The notes under the pieces were generated by a model. The model was not told where the DNA came from. It was given only the letters and a program-made list of their open reading frames with translations, and did not search any database. A DNA stretch of 64,000 nt, taken from positions 310,001 through 374,000 of the forward strand of contig CDRNVI010000053.1 of the NCBI GenBank assembly GCA_977017575.1, written 5' to 3'. The translations under genes and the position numbers were made by a program. Positions 55,379-64,000 of the stretch are shown piece after piece (the first letter of the stretch is position 1; each line of letters begins with the position of its first letter). Origin of the DNA: Paramoeba atlantica (taxonomy: Eukaryota; Discosea).

Positions 55379-56050
55379 ATGTCTGGTGAAGCGAGGTACC
55401 CCATTTTGCCGTCACGCATGGGTCTAAGCGTGATGAAAACTCGACTCAAGGGTGCCCAGAATGGGCACCGCATGCTGAAAAAGAAAGCAGATGCCATTCA
55501 AGTGAGGTTTCGCTCGATTGTAAAAGAGCTATCCGAAACAAAAAACGAGTTGGTAAGTCACACAAAACAGGCACAGTTTTCTCTCTGCGAAGCTCGGTTT
55601 TTCGCTCCAGGCGGTACATTAGATTTCGCAATTCAAGAGTCGCTGAAGCTCCCGACACTTCAAGTCCATCTTGCCACAGAAAGTATTGCTGGAGTGCCCA
55701 CACCAAAATTTTCGCTTGCGACGGACTCACTTGAGTGGGAAAAGACAGTGAGCACTGATGTTGTTTCTTTGGGGCAAGGCGGTGCACACATTACCCGGGC
55801 CCGCCAAAGTTTGTATGAATTACTATCGGAATATGTGCGAATTGCATCTCTACAAACTGCATTCATTGCGCTGGATCAAGCTCTTCGCAAGACTAACCGT
55901 AGAGTCAATGCTTTGGAAAAGGTTGTGATTCCAAAGATGATTCGTACAGCGCATTACATTGAAAGTGAGTTGGAGGAAATGGGCAAGGAGGAATTCTTTC
56001 GACTCAAAATGGTGTGCAAGAAAAAGAAACAAGAGGGACATAGCCGGTAA
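55379..56050 (+). CDS. VMA8: V-type proton ATPase subunit D
   Basis: 223 residues. The long coiled-coil protein forms part of the central rotor of the V1 sector. Blocks visible: LPSRMGLSVMKTRLKGAQNGHRMLKKKADAI in two parts (about residues 10-40), RFRSIVKELSETK, then at the C-terminal helix FIALDQALRKTNRRVNALEKVVIPK in two parts (about 163-188) and YIESELEEMGKEEFFRLK. Family length and order are standard, and a basic Lys-rich tail ends the chain. The complex acidifies vacuolar and acidocalcisomal compartments. An intact gene. Confidence 0.96.
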   Translation: MSGEARYPILPSRMGLSVMKTRLKGAQNGHRMLKKKADAIQVRFRSIVKELSETKNELVSHTKQAQFSLCEARFFAPGGTLDFAIQESLKLPTLQVHLATESIAGVPTPKFSLATDSLEWEKTVSTDVVSLGQGGAHITRARQSLYELLSEYVRIASLQTAFIALDQALRKTNRRVNALEKVVIPKMIRTAHYIESELEEMGKEEFFRLKMVCKKKKQEGHSR

Positions 56051-56191
56051 ATATTTTTATAGTTTCTCAGTGAGGGAAGTGGGCTTTTCTATAAACTCAT
56101 ACAATATAAATACGGTACCTGCAATGTGTGATAGGTAAAAATGGGGTATAATAGCCATTTTCCTGGATTAAATGTCCAGGACTTGCCACTA

Positions 56192-56337
56192 CTGTCCCCT
56201 TACTATCCTAGCGTTGCTCGGTATCCGCCTCATTAGCGTTGCGTTTGGGGCTGTCTCTTGCCGCGAAGCGGCAAATCTTTTTACCTCCCCTCTTAGCGTT
56301 GCTTTCTACCAGAACCGGGCAACGCTAGGATCTATAG
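56192..56337 (-). mobile_element. MITE-like element B, inverted copy of the element A family
   Basis: About 146 bases between V-ATPase D and the kinesin. Read on the + strand it aligns with the reverse complement of element A (16724-16900) in the same order: a TATCCTAGCGTTGC end, CCTCATTAGCGTTGC, CTGTCTC, the hairpin TTGCCGC-GAA-GCGGCAA (56258-56274), then CTTAGCGTTGCTTT and the other end GGGCAACGCTAGGAT. The left terminus CTGTCCCC is preceded by TA. The right terminus has lost the G-run seen in A, so this copy looks older or trimmed. Differences are scattered substitutions and short indels. No coding capacity. Confidence 0.85.
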
Positions 56338-56426
56338 TCTGTCTTATTTTCTACTGATTTTTTTAAATACCTTTTAAATATTTTGGAGAAGAAAACGTTT
56401 TTCAAGTTGTTGACATCCTTTTGTAA

Positions 56427-58289
56427 ATGTTGAATCCAGATTCTTCGAAACTCAAAATCTTTGTCCGTTTACGCCCGATTCGTCCACGGCACTTGGCTCC
56501 GGATGGTATGACATCGTTAAATGAATTGGGCGTCTCCTGCACACAGCACGTATCAAACGATAAGCCCGATTCTCCTCTTTCTTCACCTTTTCACATTCCA
56601 TGGAGGTGGACATCTACTAAAATTAGTCACCTTGGGTGGAGTTCAGAGGCTTCATCTTGCGGTCCTGCGAATGGAAACAGAACTCAAGAGACGCGGAAAC
56701 TCATGAAGGGCAACGGCATTTCAATGCAACAATTCGACTGTCACCGGGTGTTTAAACCTCACGAATCCACTTCAGAAATTTTTCAGTCTCTGGTCCCCCT
56801 ATTACATGATATGACTCGTACGCGCCAGAATTTGTGCATTGCGGCCTATGGTCAAACCGATACCGGAAAAACTTATACTCTTTTTGGAACAGAAGCTGTC
56901 CCTGGTATTTTTCGTTTGGCTGCAGAAACGTTGCTGGGTGTAAGTAGGGCCAAATTTTCACTTTCTGTTTCTGCCGTCGAAGTGTACAACGAACAAATTC
57001 GCGATTTGGTGGATCCCAGGGCTCCTGTCGTAGTGCTCCAAGAAGCTAAAGAGAAAATATGCTCTCGAATAATACAGATATCATCCGTTACAGAAATATG
57101 CAACATAATGAATCTAATTCAAATACATCGATTTACTGGAATTACGGACGCACATTCTCACGCCAGTCGATCTCATTGTATCGCCTCTCTTCATCTGATG
57201 TTCAGTGAAACGGATCAAGTCTGTTTGCAGATTGTAGATCTGGCCGGCAGTGAAAACGCCGAAGATCCTTACGAACATCCTTCAAAAAATATGAATATTC
57301 TTCATGGATCATTCACCTGGTTCGTCCGCAGCGAAGAGTACAAAGCTCACAAGAGACGAACACAGGAAGGATCCAATATTCGAAAAAGTCTTTTGGCTCT
57401 TACGCGGTGCGTTCACACGCTAGCGAGTTTGAATCACTCTCATGTCCCGTACCGAGATAGTAAATTAACCAGGATTCTTAAAACGGTACTTTCGGGGTCC
57501 GGAGTTCTAGCTCTTATATGCACCGCTGATCCCTCAAACTATCGTGGTACGTTGAGCACCTTGCGCTTCGCGGATTCGGTCCTACGTATGTTGACGAATC
57601 GAGATAGAGACGGCGCAGGCGATCTTGCTCCGTTGTTAGCGCACTGTGAAGAAGAAATAAAAATATTGGAAGAAAGTGCTGTTTTGAACACTGCAGAACA
57701 TATCGATAACCTTCAAGAACTAACTTCTGCGCACAAAAAGAAATTGAGCCTGATTGAATCAGAGGCGAAAAACCAAGAACTCAAACGAAAAACGAAGAAA
57801 GCCGATTATAAAAAACTTTTCTATCAACTGGAAAGTCGTACTCGGGCTCCTTGGCGTCAAACTCCCCCTTTATCACGTCAGAGAACCACTAGCTGTCCTG
57901 TACTTTTGTATGGAAGAGATACTGATCACCATAGTTGTAGATCTCTCGTTGAACGCCAAAACTATGATGTAGGGAAGAATTCTTTTGATGCAATAGTATT
58001 ATCCCGGGAAAAAGACTTTTTGCAAAGACAAAAGCAAAGTGTGGAAAGAGGTTTAGAAAGAATGAGAAATATGGATAATTGCGTTGTTGACATGACCAAA
58101 AATTTGAGAATATTGCAACATGAAGTAATTGCCCTAAAGAAACGTTTTGGATACTGCAATACAGACAAATGTGTGGATGACAGTTTCGATCCAAGCAGTG
58201 GAAATTCACAAAATGATATTACTTTAATACCTAAATTGCATAACATGTGCAATTACTTGGACCTATTTCTTTCAGAAAACAGAGAATAA
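56427..58289 (+). CDS. Kinesin with N-terminal motor domain
   Basis: 620 residues. The motor occupies about 1-400: KIFVRLRPIRP (strand 1), FDCHRVF, P-loop AYGQTDTGKTYT (about 142), HASRSH (switch I, about 245), VDLAGSEN (switch II, about 271), NIRKSLLALTRC and VPYRDSKLTRIL. All nucleotide-binding motifs are present, with Asp in place of the usual Gly in GQTGTGKT. An insertion of about 25 residues sits between switch II and NIRKSL. After the motor come coiled-coil segments (about 405-470 and 530-570) and a short C-terminal part. The class is not obvious; kinetoplastids have many lineage-specific kinesins. Likely a microtubule motor of cytoplasm, spindle or flagellum. Confidence 0.93.
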   Translation: MLNPDSSKLKIFVRLRPIRPRHLAPDGMTSLNELGVSCTQHVSNDKPDSPLSSPFHIPWRWTSTKISHLGWSSEASSCGPANGNRTQETRKLMKGNGISMQQFDCHRVFKPHESTSEIFQSLVPLLHDMTRTRQNLCIAAYGQTDTGKTYTLFGTEAVPGIFRLAAETLLGVSRAKFSLSVSAVEVYNEQIRDLVDPRAPVVVLQEAKEKICSRIIQISSVTEICNIMNLIQIHRFTGITDAHSHASRSHCIASLHLMFSETDQVCLQIVDLAGSENAEDPYEHPSKNMNILHGSFTWFVRSEEYKAHKRRTQEGSNIRKSLLALTRCVHTLASLNHSHVPYRDSKLTRILKTVLSGSGVLALICTADPSNYRGTLSTLRFADSVLRMLTNRDRDGAGDLAPLLAHCEEEIKILEESAVLNTAEHIDNLQELTSAHKKKLSLIESEAKNQELKRKTKKADYKKLFYQLESRTRAPWRQTPPLSRQRTTSCPVLLYGRDTDHHSCRSLVERQNYDVGKNSFDAIVLSREKDFLQRQKQSVERGLERMRNMDNCVVDMTKNLRILQHEVIALKKRFGYCNTDKCVDDSFDPSSGNSQNDITLIPKLHNMCNYLDLFLSENRE

Positions 58290-58762
58290 TAGTGTTCAAT
58301 ATTTTCAAAAAAAATTGATTTACGTGTAGGCTGTTTCTTCAGATTTTGCATCTTGTGTAATAAATATTTGAGAATCATATACTTTCGTTTCTCACACAAG
58401 ATTTTGCTCAAGAGTTTATTCGTATGTCAAGATGTTCATTAAAAAAAGAAATGCGAAGCAGTGCAACCTAGTAATAGTATTTGTTGGCTTATGTTTAGTA
58501 GTATTTTGAACCCGTATACATGTACATTTGCAATGCATTGCTCATAATTCATTTTCTTGATAGACTATATTTCAAAAATTGCACTATATTTGCGAACATC
58601 CTTTGATTTACTAGTAGTTTTTTAAACTTTCTTTCGCATAACCCATTTCTTATTGCGGTTTGTCTCTTACCTGCGCTGAGAGGTATTGATTGAAATTTCA
58701 CAATAATCCCTACTTCAATCTCATATACCTTGTCGCGTATCGGTCATTCATTTTCGCCTAAA
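58290..58762 (+). other. Intergenic, nothing recognised
   Basis: 473 AT-rich bases between kinesin and IleRS. T-rich tracts near 58600-58650 and TTGCGGTTTGTCTCTTACC followed by AG near 58680 form the likely acceptor. No RNA gene or repeat is seen. Confidence 0.4.
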
Positions 58763-61700
58763 ATGGCAACTCTCGAGGAGCTTCCGGAGGTAATATCGTT
58801 GCCAAAAATGGAAAACGAAATACTGCGCGCATGGAAGGAAATGGATGCTTTTAAGGTGTCTTTAAAGCAGTCCGAGAACCGTCCGATTTTTTCCTTTTAT
58901 GATGGCCCCCCATTCGCCACTGGCCTTCCGCACTATGGGCATTTTCTTGCCGGCACCATGAAGGATATGGTGTGTCGATACGCGCATCAAACAGGTCACC
59001 ATGTTGTTCGAAGATTTGGTTGGGATTGTCATGGCTTACCGATTGAATTTGAAATAGAAAAGTCTCTAGGTATTAAGTCCAAAGCTGAAATAGAAGAAAT
59101 GGGCATCAAAGACTATAATGCCGCATGTCGCGCAATAGTTATGCGTTACGCTGCACAATGGGAGCAACAAGTGACACGTATGGGGCGATGGATGGATTTC
59201 GAGCATGATTACAAAACAATGCAAACATCGTACATGGAGTCTGTATGGTGGGTGTTCGCAGAATTGTGGCGAAAAGGTTTGGTGTACCGAGGATTTAAAG
59301 TGATGCCTTACAGCACAGGATGTACGACCCCTTTGAGTAATTTTGAGGCAAATATGAACTATAAAGAGGTATCCGATCCTAGTGCCTATGTGACGTTTCC
59401 TATTGAGAACTTTTCCACATGTGAAAAGGAATCGTTTCCTATATCAAAACGTATCAATCTTCTTGCTTGGACAACAACCCCGTGGACGTTGCCTTCGAAT
59501 CTAATGCTATGCGTCCATCCTGACGTGGAATATGTGTTATTCGAAATCAAGAATCCGGAAAATCACGATTCTGCATTGGAAATAAGTAACCGGAGTCCTC
59601 AAATATATGTGGCTGCTAAATTGCTCCTTGCTTCTGTACTTCGGATTGTTTTCTCCGCCGAGGTTGATGATGCGAACATTATGGCAACGTTTCCTGGTTC
59701 CAAACTTGAAGGATATCGCTATGAACCACTTTTTGAGTACTTTTCCGATCCGAAAAGTGTTCGTTGGTCGGATCGCGGCGCCTTTCGCGTGGTAGTTGAT
59801 ACGTTTGTAACGCAGGAAACTGGAACCGGCATCGTTCATTGCGCACCTGGATTTGGCGAAGAAGATTTTCGCGTGGCTCAGAAATATGGAATCGTAAGCG
59901 TTGGTGGTGATTCAAACCCTACACAAGCCGGGGGCAAGGAAAGGGAAGAATTAACAAATGAGATACCTTGTGCAATACAAGACACAGTAATTGTTTGCCC
60001 AGTCGACGACAGCGGGTGCTTCACCGATGAAGTCCCCGACTTTAGAGGTGTGTATTGCAAAGACGCTGACAACGATATCTTAAAGATACTAAAGCGTAAA
60101 GGTCGATTACTGCACAAGGGGGCCATAGTACACTCGTATCCTTTTTGCTGGCGTAGCGAAACCCCTTTGCTGTACAAGGCAGTATCTTCTTGGTTCATTA
60201 ATGTTCGAGCCTTGAAGCCCCGCTTGATTGCCAATACACTTCAAAGTCGTTGGGTTCCTGATTTTGTTCGAACGAAGCGGTTTATGAATTGGCTTGAAGA
60301 AGCGCAAGATTGGGCGGTAAGTCGTAGTCGGTACTGGGGAACACCTCTTCCACTATGGGTGAGTTCAGATGGAAAAGAGCTTCGCTGTATTGGAAGTATT
60401 GAGGAACTCAGGAGTGCGTTGAAGTCCAAACACGCTCTAAAGAATGCGAACAATTTAGATGACTTACATCGAGAGTATGTGGATCAATTAGAAATTCCAA
60501 GTGCCCGAGGAAACGAATATCCTCCACTCCGACGCGTTAAAGAAGTATTCGATTGCTGGTTTGAGAGCGGGTCCATGCCGTATGCTCAAGTGCATTACCC
60601 GTTCGAAAATAAAAAGGTTTTTAAGAACAGCTTTCCAGCCGATTTTATAGCAGAAGGTTTGGACCAAACTCGAGGGTGGTTCTATACGCTTCTAGTTTTG
60701 TCTACTGCGTTATTTGATAAGCCAGCGTTTCAGAATTTGATAGCTAATGGCCTTGTACTAGCAGAGGACGGTAAGAAAATGTCAAAGCGGCTGAAAAACT
60801 ATCCGGACCCCATGAAAGTTATAGAGAATCATGGTGCTGATGCACTGCGCCTTTATCTAATCAACAGCCCTGTAGTTCGTGCGGAACCGCTACGATTTAG
60901 AGAATCTGGTGTAAAGGAGATTGTTCGAGAAGTTTTCTTACCTTTGCTACACGCGGTGAAATTTTTCTTGCAGAACGTGAATGCCTTTTGGTCTCGCACG
61001 TGTAACTCTCAGAATAAAATCAGTTGTAGCATCCAGAAATTTCTCCCTTGGGAAACATTGCAGTCAAGTAACATCATGGATCGTTGGATTAAAAGTGAGA
61101 CGCAGAGCCTAATCTCTTTTGTTCACGCAGAAATGGAAGGCTATCGACTGTACTCAGTTGTGCCGGAACTGGTTCATTTTCTGAACAATCTGACCAATTG
61201 GTATGTGCGAATGAACCGAAGACGCATAAAGGGATTAGTCGGCGTCACCGAGCAGCGTAATTCATTATGCACGTTGTTTCAGGTGCTGTGGAGCACGTGT
61301 CGCATTATGGCCCCTTTCGCACCTTTCACAGCAGAAATTATCTATCAAAAATTGCTGCCCTTACTGCCAAAGGCCAATAAAAGCTCCATGTATGGAGAAG
61401 AAAAGCCGGGCATGCGTTCACAGTTACGTTCCTTGTGGAAGCGCCTCACACAATTCTTTACACTACAGCTCCTGAAAAAAAGTCAAGAACGCTCAAGTAT
61501 TCATCACATAATGCTTCCTTCATGGGATAAAACACAAGTTAATACCGATGTTGAAAAATCTGTTCGTCAAATGCAGAAGGTTGTTGAAATGATTCGCACA
61601 CTTCGAGATCAAAACGGTGTGCCTTTAAGAAATGCCTTGCGGCGGGCGGTAATATGTCACCCAGAAGCTGAAGTGCGCAAAATCATCGATGAATTGCAAA

Positions 61701-62326
61701 GTTATGTATGCAGTGAGGGAAACTTGTTTGAAATTACTACTGGTCCTCCAGACACGTATTGTGTCCCGCGCATTGAACCGAATCTTGCTACTTTGGGAAA
61801 GAGACTTCGAAAAAAGGCTGCCAATGTTGCAACTGAAATAAGCAACCTTCCTGATGTAATGTCTCGACAACTTTTAGAGGTAGGAATGCTACATCTCCCT
61901 CAAAGTGGATTACAAATAACGCTAGAGGACGTGAAGGTGAAATACGAGTTACGCCCGGATAGTGAGCACGCCAATAAAAAATGTGTTATCATGCGAGAGC
62001 CACGTGGTTTGATTATTTGTCTGGATTTGACACAAGACGGAAATACGATAGGAGTCGGCATGGCCAGAATTTTTGTGTCACACGTACAGCAAATTCGTAA
62101 ACGCCGTGGTCTCCGTATAGAAGATGAAATCGTGGTAGAATATTACACAACCTCTTCGCTGCTGAAAAACGTCTTTCGCGATTATGCTCATGTTGTAAAC
62201 GGTACGATAAAAGTTCCGTGGGGCCCAGCCGTGCAAGGCAGCAACAAGGCTAAAATGATTGGATCAGAAGATCTCGCAATAGGAGACGAGGCCATAACAA
62301 TTAGTCTGTATTGGCCCAGTAGATAA
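58763..62326 (+). CDS. IARS1: Isoleucyl-tRNA synthetase, cytosolic type
   Basis: 1187 residues from the first ATG at 58763; the frame upstream starts at TTG and has no ATG before it. The class I signature appears as PHYGHFLAGT (HIGH motif, about residue 62) and KMSKRLKNYPDP (KMSKS motif, about 672), in the form used by eukaryotic cytosolic IleRS. The editing (CP1) domain contains LLAWTTTPWTLPSN and GTGIVHCAPGFGEEDF, and GWFYTLLVLST is the usual block before KMSKS. The anticodon-binding and C-terminal extension (about 860-1187) are full length. It charges tRNA-Ile. Unlike the LysRS gene, no N-terminal presequence is visible. Confidence 0.97.
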   Translation: MATLEELPEVISLPKMENEILRAWKEMDAFKVSLKQSENRPIFSFYDGPPFATGLPHYGHFLAGTMKDMVCRYAHQTGHHVVRRFGWDCHGLPIEFEIEKSLGIKSKAEIEEMGIKDYNAACRAIVMRYAAQWEQQVTRMGRWMDFEHDYKTMQTSYMESVWWVFAELWRKGLVYRGFKVMPYSTGCTTPLSNFEANMNYKEVSDPSAYVTFPIENFSTCEKESFPISKRINLLAWTTTPWTLPSNLMLCVHPDVEYVLFEIKNPENHDSALEISNRSPQIYVAAKLLLASVLRIVFSAEVDDANIMATFPGSKLEGYRYEPLFEYFSDPKSVRWSDRGAFRVVVDTFVTQETGTGIVHCAPGFGEEDFRVAQKYGIVSVGGDSNPTQAGGKEREELTNEIPCAIQDTVIVCPVDDSGCFTDEVPDFRGVYCKDADNDILKILKRKGRLLHKGAIVHSYPFCWRSETPLLYKAVSSWFINVRALKPRLIANTLQSRWVPDFVRTKRFMNWLEEAQDWAVSRSRYWGTPLPLWVSSDGKELRCIGSIEELRSALKSKHALKNANNLDDLHREYVDQLEIPSARGNEYPPLRRVKEVFDCWFESGSMPYAQVHYPFENKKVFKNSFPADFIAEGLDQTRGWFYTLLVLSTALFDKPAFQNLIANGLVLAEDGKKMSKRLKNYPDPMKVIENHGADALRLYLINSPVVRAEPLRFRESGVKEIVREVFLPLLHAVKFFLQNVNAFWSRTCNSQNKISCSIQKFLPWETLQSSNIMDRWIKSETQSLISFVHAEMEGYRLYSVVPELVHFLNNLTNWYVRMNRRRIKGLVGVTEQRNSLCTLFQVLWSTCRIMAPFAPFTAEIIYQKLLPLLPKANKSSMYGEEKPGMRSQLRSLWKRLTQFFTLQLLKKSQERSSIHHIMLPSWDKTQVNTDVEKSVRQMQKVVEMIRTLRDQNGVPLRNALRRAVICHPEAEVRKIIDELQSYVCSEGNLFEITTGPPDTYCVPRIEPNLATLGKRLRKKAANVATEISNLPDVMSRQLLEVGMLHLPQSGLQITLEDVKVKYELRPDSEHANKKCVIMREPRGLIICLDLTQDGNTIGVGMARIFVSHVQQIRKRRGLRIEDEIVVEYYTTSSLLKNVFRDYAHVVNGTIKVPWGPAVQGSNKAKMIGSEDLAIGDEAITISLYWPSR

Positions 62327-62932
62327 GATGTTAGATAAAAGTAAATTTACTCATTGACTCAATTTTTTTACGTAACAAAAACTCTGCTTTCTGATATCAA
62401 GGCGGGATGTGAGATTGCAAAGGTACGTAATTTCGATGCATTATAGTTTATGGTCCTTAAATTAGCGTGTTTTAGGCTCCTTACATTTAAACTTTGCTCA
62501 CAGTTTATCTTTACTTTCTTAGCTCAATGACGAATAATTACAATACTGTCATTGTTATTATTTTGTTAAGCCTATCTTATTGGCCAGTTCTAGTACTTTT
62601 TATTTTAGTGACTCAATACGGCTCTAATGCTGAACATCCACTCCTGAATACTAGTTCGTTACCTTACTTATGCTTCCAATTGTACGACATTGTGATTAAA
62701 AGCATGTTTTGCATACCAAATACATGGAATGTCTAAGTAAACATTTATACCTGTAGGTGCACGTTCTGTACGACTACATACGAGTAAAAATGTTGTTAAG
62801 CATCCCTCATTGTAATTAGAAAACATGTTCACTTAAGGGAATCAGGTCACATTTTTGTGGCAAATACCTCCGTACACAAATGTATACTGGGTATATAAAT
62901 CTCTCGTTTTCTACTTAACTATTGTCCTGTGA
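62327..62932 (+). other. Intergenic with a possible small membrane-protein frame
   Basis: 606 AT-rich bases before Kish. Besides the frame listed at 62527 it shows TTAACTATTGTCCTGTG just before the Kish ATG. No promoter can be claimed in a polycistronic unit. Confidence 0.4.
62527..62736 (+). CDS. Possible small single-pass membrane protein
   Basis: 69 residues from ATG 62527. TVIVIILLSLSYWPVLVLFI (about residues 7-26) would span a membrane, followed by a polar tail with three cysteines in 20 residues. A pyrimidine-rich stretch with an AG at about 62502-62503 and TTTCTTAG at 62516-62523 precede the ATG, which fits an acceptor. No family is recognised, and AT-rich spacer DNA can create hydrophobic frames by chance, so this is weakly held. 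Its size matches small ER or vacuolar membrane subunits. Confidence 0.35.
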   Translation: MTNNYNTVIVIILLSLSYWPVLVLFILVTQYGSNAEHPLLNTSSLPYLCFQLYDIVIKSMFCIPNTWNV

Positions 62933-63154
62933 ATGAGTGCTCTTTTTAACTTTGAAAGTCTTCTCTACGTAGTTCTTCTTACTATCTGCGCTTCAACGTA
63001 TGCAAAATCACTGCGAAACAGTCTTTTTGAGCGAGAATCTCCACATCTTTATCAAAGGTTTCTTTACAAATGCGCTATAGTAGGTGAAAGGCTAAGTCCA
63101 TGGGTCTCTTTAGGGTGTATCCTTATGGCCATAAGAGTCTTGTTTTACCGATAG
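62933..63154 (+). CDS. KSH1: Kish/TMEM167-family small Golgi membrane protein
   Basis: 73 residues, almost the standard size. MSALFNFESLLYVVLLTICASTY in two parts, then RFLYKCAIVGERLSPWVSLGCILMAI in two parts, parallels human TMEM167A (MSAIFNFQSLL, KCARIGERKSPYV). Two membrane segments lie at about 10-25 and 55-70, joined by a polar loop with the conserved GERxSPW/Y. Yeast Ksh1 is an essential early secretory-pathway protein. The gene is short enough to be missed by length filters, but the match is clear. Confidence 0.92.
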   Translation: MSALFNFESLLYVVLLTICASTYAKSLRNSLFERESPHLYQRFLYKCAIVGERLSPWVSLGCILMAIRVLFYR

Positions 63155-63411
63155 CAATACCATCGGTATTACTGATACTAAGTATCGGTCAGCTTTGCTG
63201 GCCAGTAACATCATTTTAAGGTGAGTTTCGGTCGTTCGGAAGCTTTTCTTTACCCTTTTCTTCACCGCACTTCAATTTGGGTAGTTGGATATGCAAGGAT
63301 ACTTTCATGAATAGTTTACTTATCCATAAGTCCAATATGAAACACAATTTGGACATTGTTTTGCGAAATGGAGAATACCACATAGAGATTCGATAGCTAT
63401 CTTTCACTTTA
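63155..63411 (+). other. Spacer with palindromic start
   Basis: A palindrome-like stretch just after the Kish stop (AATACCATCGGTATT, about 63157-63171, followed by another CGGT copy in GTATCGGTCAG) could form a small hairpin at the 3' end. The rest is unremarkable. Confidence 0.4.
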
Positions 63412-64000
63412 ATGTTGGGAAGAAATTCGAGCTCTTATGAACTACTGCCCTTGGAGTGGTATCTTCGAATCATCAACCGGTCGTTGCCTGAATGTTTTGG
63501 ATCTCTATTACGAATGAGACAACGCGTACAATCGGGCAACAAATCAATGAATCACTCATATATCAAGAGTTCGTTTCGACGCGAGAGCGATCTCAGCATG
63601 CGAATTGTACTGTGGTCGTTGGGAATATTTCGTTATCAACCGTACCTGCGCTGTATATTTATGCATAACACCCTGAAAGCCTATCGAGATGGAATAAATG
63701 ATGCTTTGGCAATTGCCTTACATCTCTTGTGGGATCTTTACAATGATAATACGAATTTAATTTCCCGGTGGGAGGCGACTTGTCGTTTAACGTTAGTACA
63801 CGAAAATAATATTTCCGTTTCCTTGGGCAATTCTGAGGACGGCAGTTCATTGGTTCCGACATCGACCTTTGAGCAAGTACATGTGTCCCCAAATATCAGT
63901 GATAGAGAGGATTCATGTAGAAGCGATGAGTATTCATGTGACGCGGAAGACACCCAATCGTCAGGGATTGTCCCTTCCGAATTACCTACGCGTGCGGAAT
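63412..64000 (+). CDS. Unknown protein, 3' end outside window
   Basis: A frame open from ATG 63412 to the window end (196 codons visible) with no stop. An in-frame TAG at 63394-63396 closes it upstream. The visible part begins MLGRNSSSYELLPLEWYLR, has aromatic-rich helical stretches (LSMRIVLWSLGIFRYQPYLR; AYRDGINDALAIALHLLWDL in part) and then turns acidic and Ser-rich with a run of Asp/Glu/Ser near the edge. No family is recognised. A later ATG at 63514 is possible. Codon use is like the neighbouring genes and the direction fits, so I consider it real. Confidence 0.65.
   Translation, partial: MLGRNSSSYELLPLEWYLRIINRSLPECFGSLLRMRQRVQSGNKSMNHSYIKSSFRRESDLSMRIVLWSLGIFRYQPYLRCIFMHNTLKAYRDGINDALAIALHLLWDLYNDNTNLISRWEATCRLTLVHENNISVSLGNSEDGSSLVPTSTFEQVHVSPNISDREDSCRSDEYSCDAEDTQSSGIVPSELPTRAE

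Noticed and set aside
56172-56357. 61-codon frame across element B
   Set aside because: It is simply the translation of the MITE-like element and its flanks.
1-64000. Bacterial or organellar origin because genes are intronless and on one strand
   Set aside because: Gene content is eukaryotic and nuclear (Aladin, ASCC3, kinesin, V-ATPase D, Kish, MetAP1 with zinc finger, FNTA). Spacers carry pyrimidine tracts and AG, not ribosome-binding sites.

Overview
The window looks like nuclear DNA of a kinetoplastid flagellate. About 31 protein genes can be supported and every one lies on the + strand. All are single uninterrupted reading frames separated by a few hundred bases, and many are preceded by a pyrimidine-rich tract and an AG. 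This is the layout of a kinetoplastid polycistronic unit resolved by spliced-leader trans-splicing. The content agrees: a very large DEAH/RHA helicase matching the kinetoplastid RNA-editing helicase REH2, mitochondrial proteins typical of the group, and leucine-rich-repeat proteins of the LPxxLxxLxLxxNxFxGxxDL type. A deep-branching (prokinetoplastid, Perkinsela-like) organism is my best guess, but that is inference. No strand switch, tRNA, rRNA or CRISPR was seen.

Layout. 1-8.6 kb: Misato/DML1 (5' end missing), a 1506-residue secreted protein with a PAN/apple-like module and bulb-type (B-) lectin motifs, farnesyltransferase alpha, PRPP synthetase. 9.3-21.6 kb: the two-cassette Ski2-like helicase ASCC3/Slh1, octanoyltransferase LipB, a MITE-like element, a short LRR protein, the nucleoporin Aladin, a large unknown probably mitochondrial protein. 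22-31.4 kb: a predicted N-myristoylated unknown, CFIm25, lysyl-tRNA synthetase with two credible starts, a second MITE-like element, an MAPR/cytochrome b5-like membrane protein, two unknowns. 32-45.7 kb: methionine aminopeptidase 1, a non-catalytic M16 protein (MPP-alpha or complex III core), a mitochondrial membrane unknown, REH2, a membrane protein, a BCP1/BCCIP homologue. 46-64 kb: a divergent Sec7 ARF-GEF, a ZZ-finger protein, mitoribosomal uL30m, a disordered unknown, a second LRR protein, V-ATPase subunit D, a further copy of the first MITE, a kinesin, cytosolic isoleucyl-tRNA synthetase, the tiny Golgi protein Kish and a gene that runs off the end.

The genes do not form one pathway. 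Several serve mitochondrial gene expression (REH2, uL30m, LysRS, MPP-like) and others RNA processing or translation (CFIm25, ASCC3, IleRS, BCP1, MetAP1). That mix is normal for a polycistronic unit.

Two things stand out beyond gene content. First, five islands of about 0.7-1 kb (around 7.5-8.4, 25.6-26.55, 31.96-32.96, 35.08-35.83 and 52.0-52.68 kb) are GC-rich and switch sharply on the + strand from C-rich to G-rich near their middle. They ignore start and stop codons, so they do not look like a codon-choice effect. Second, two families of short non-coding elements with unrelated terminal inverted repeats carry the same central hairpin, GCCGC-GAA-GCGGC. I do not recognise either phenomenon as described.
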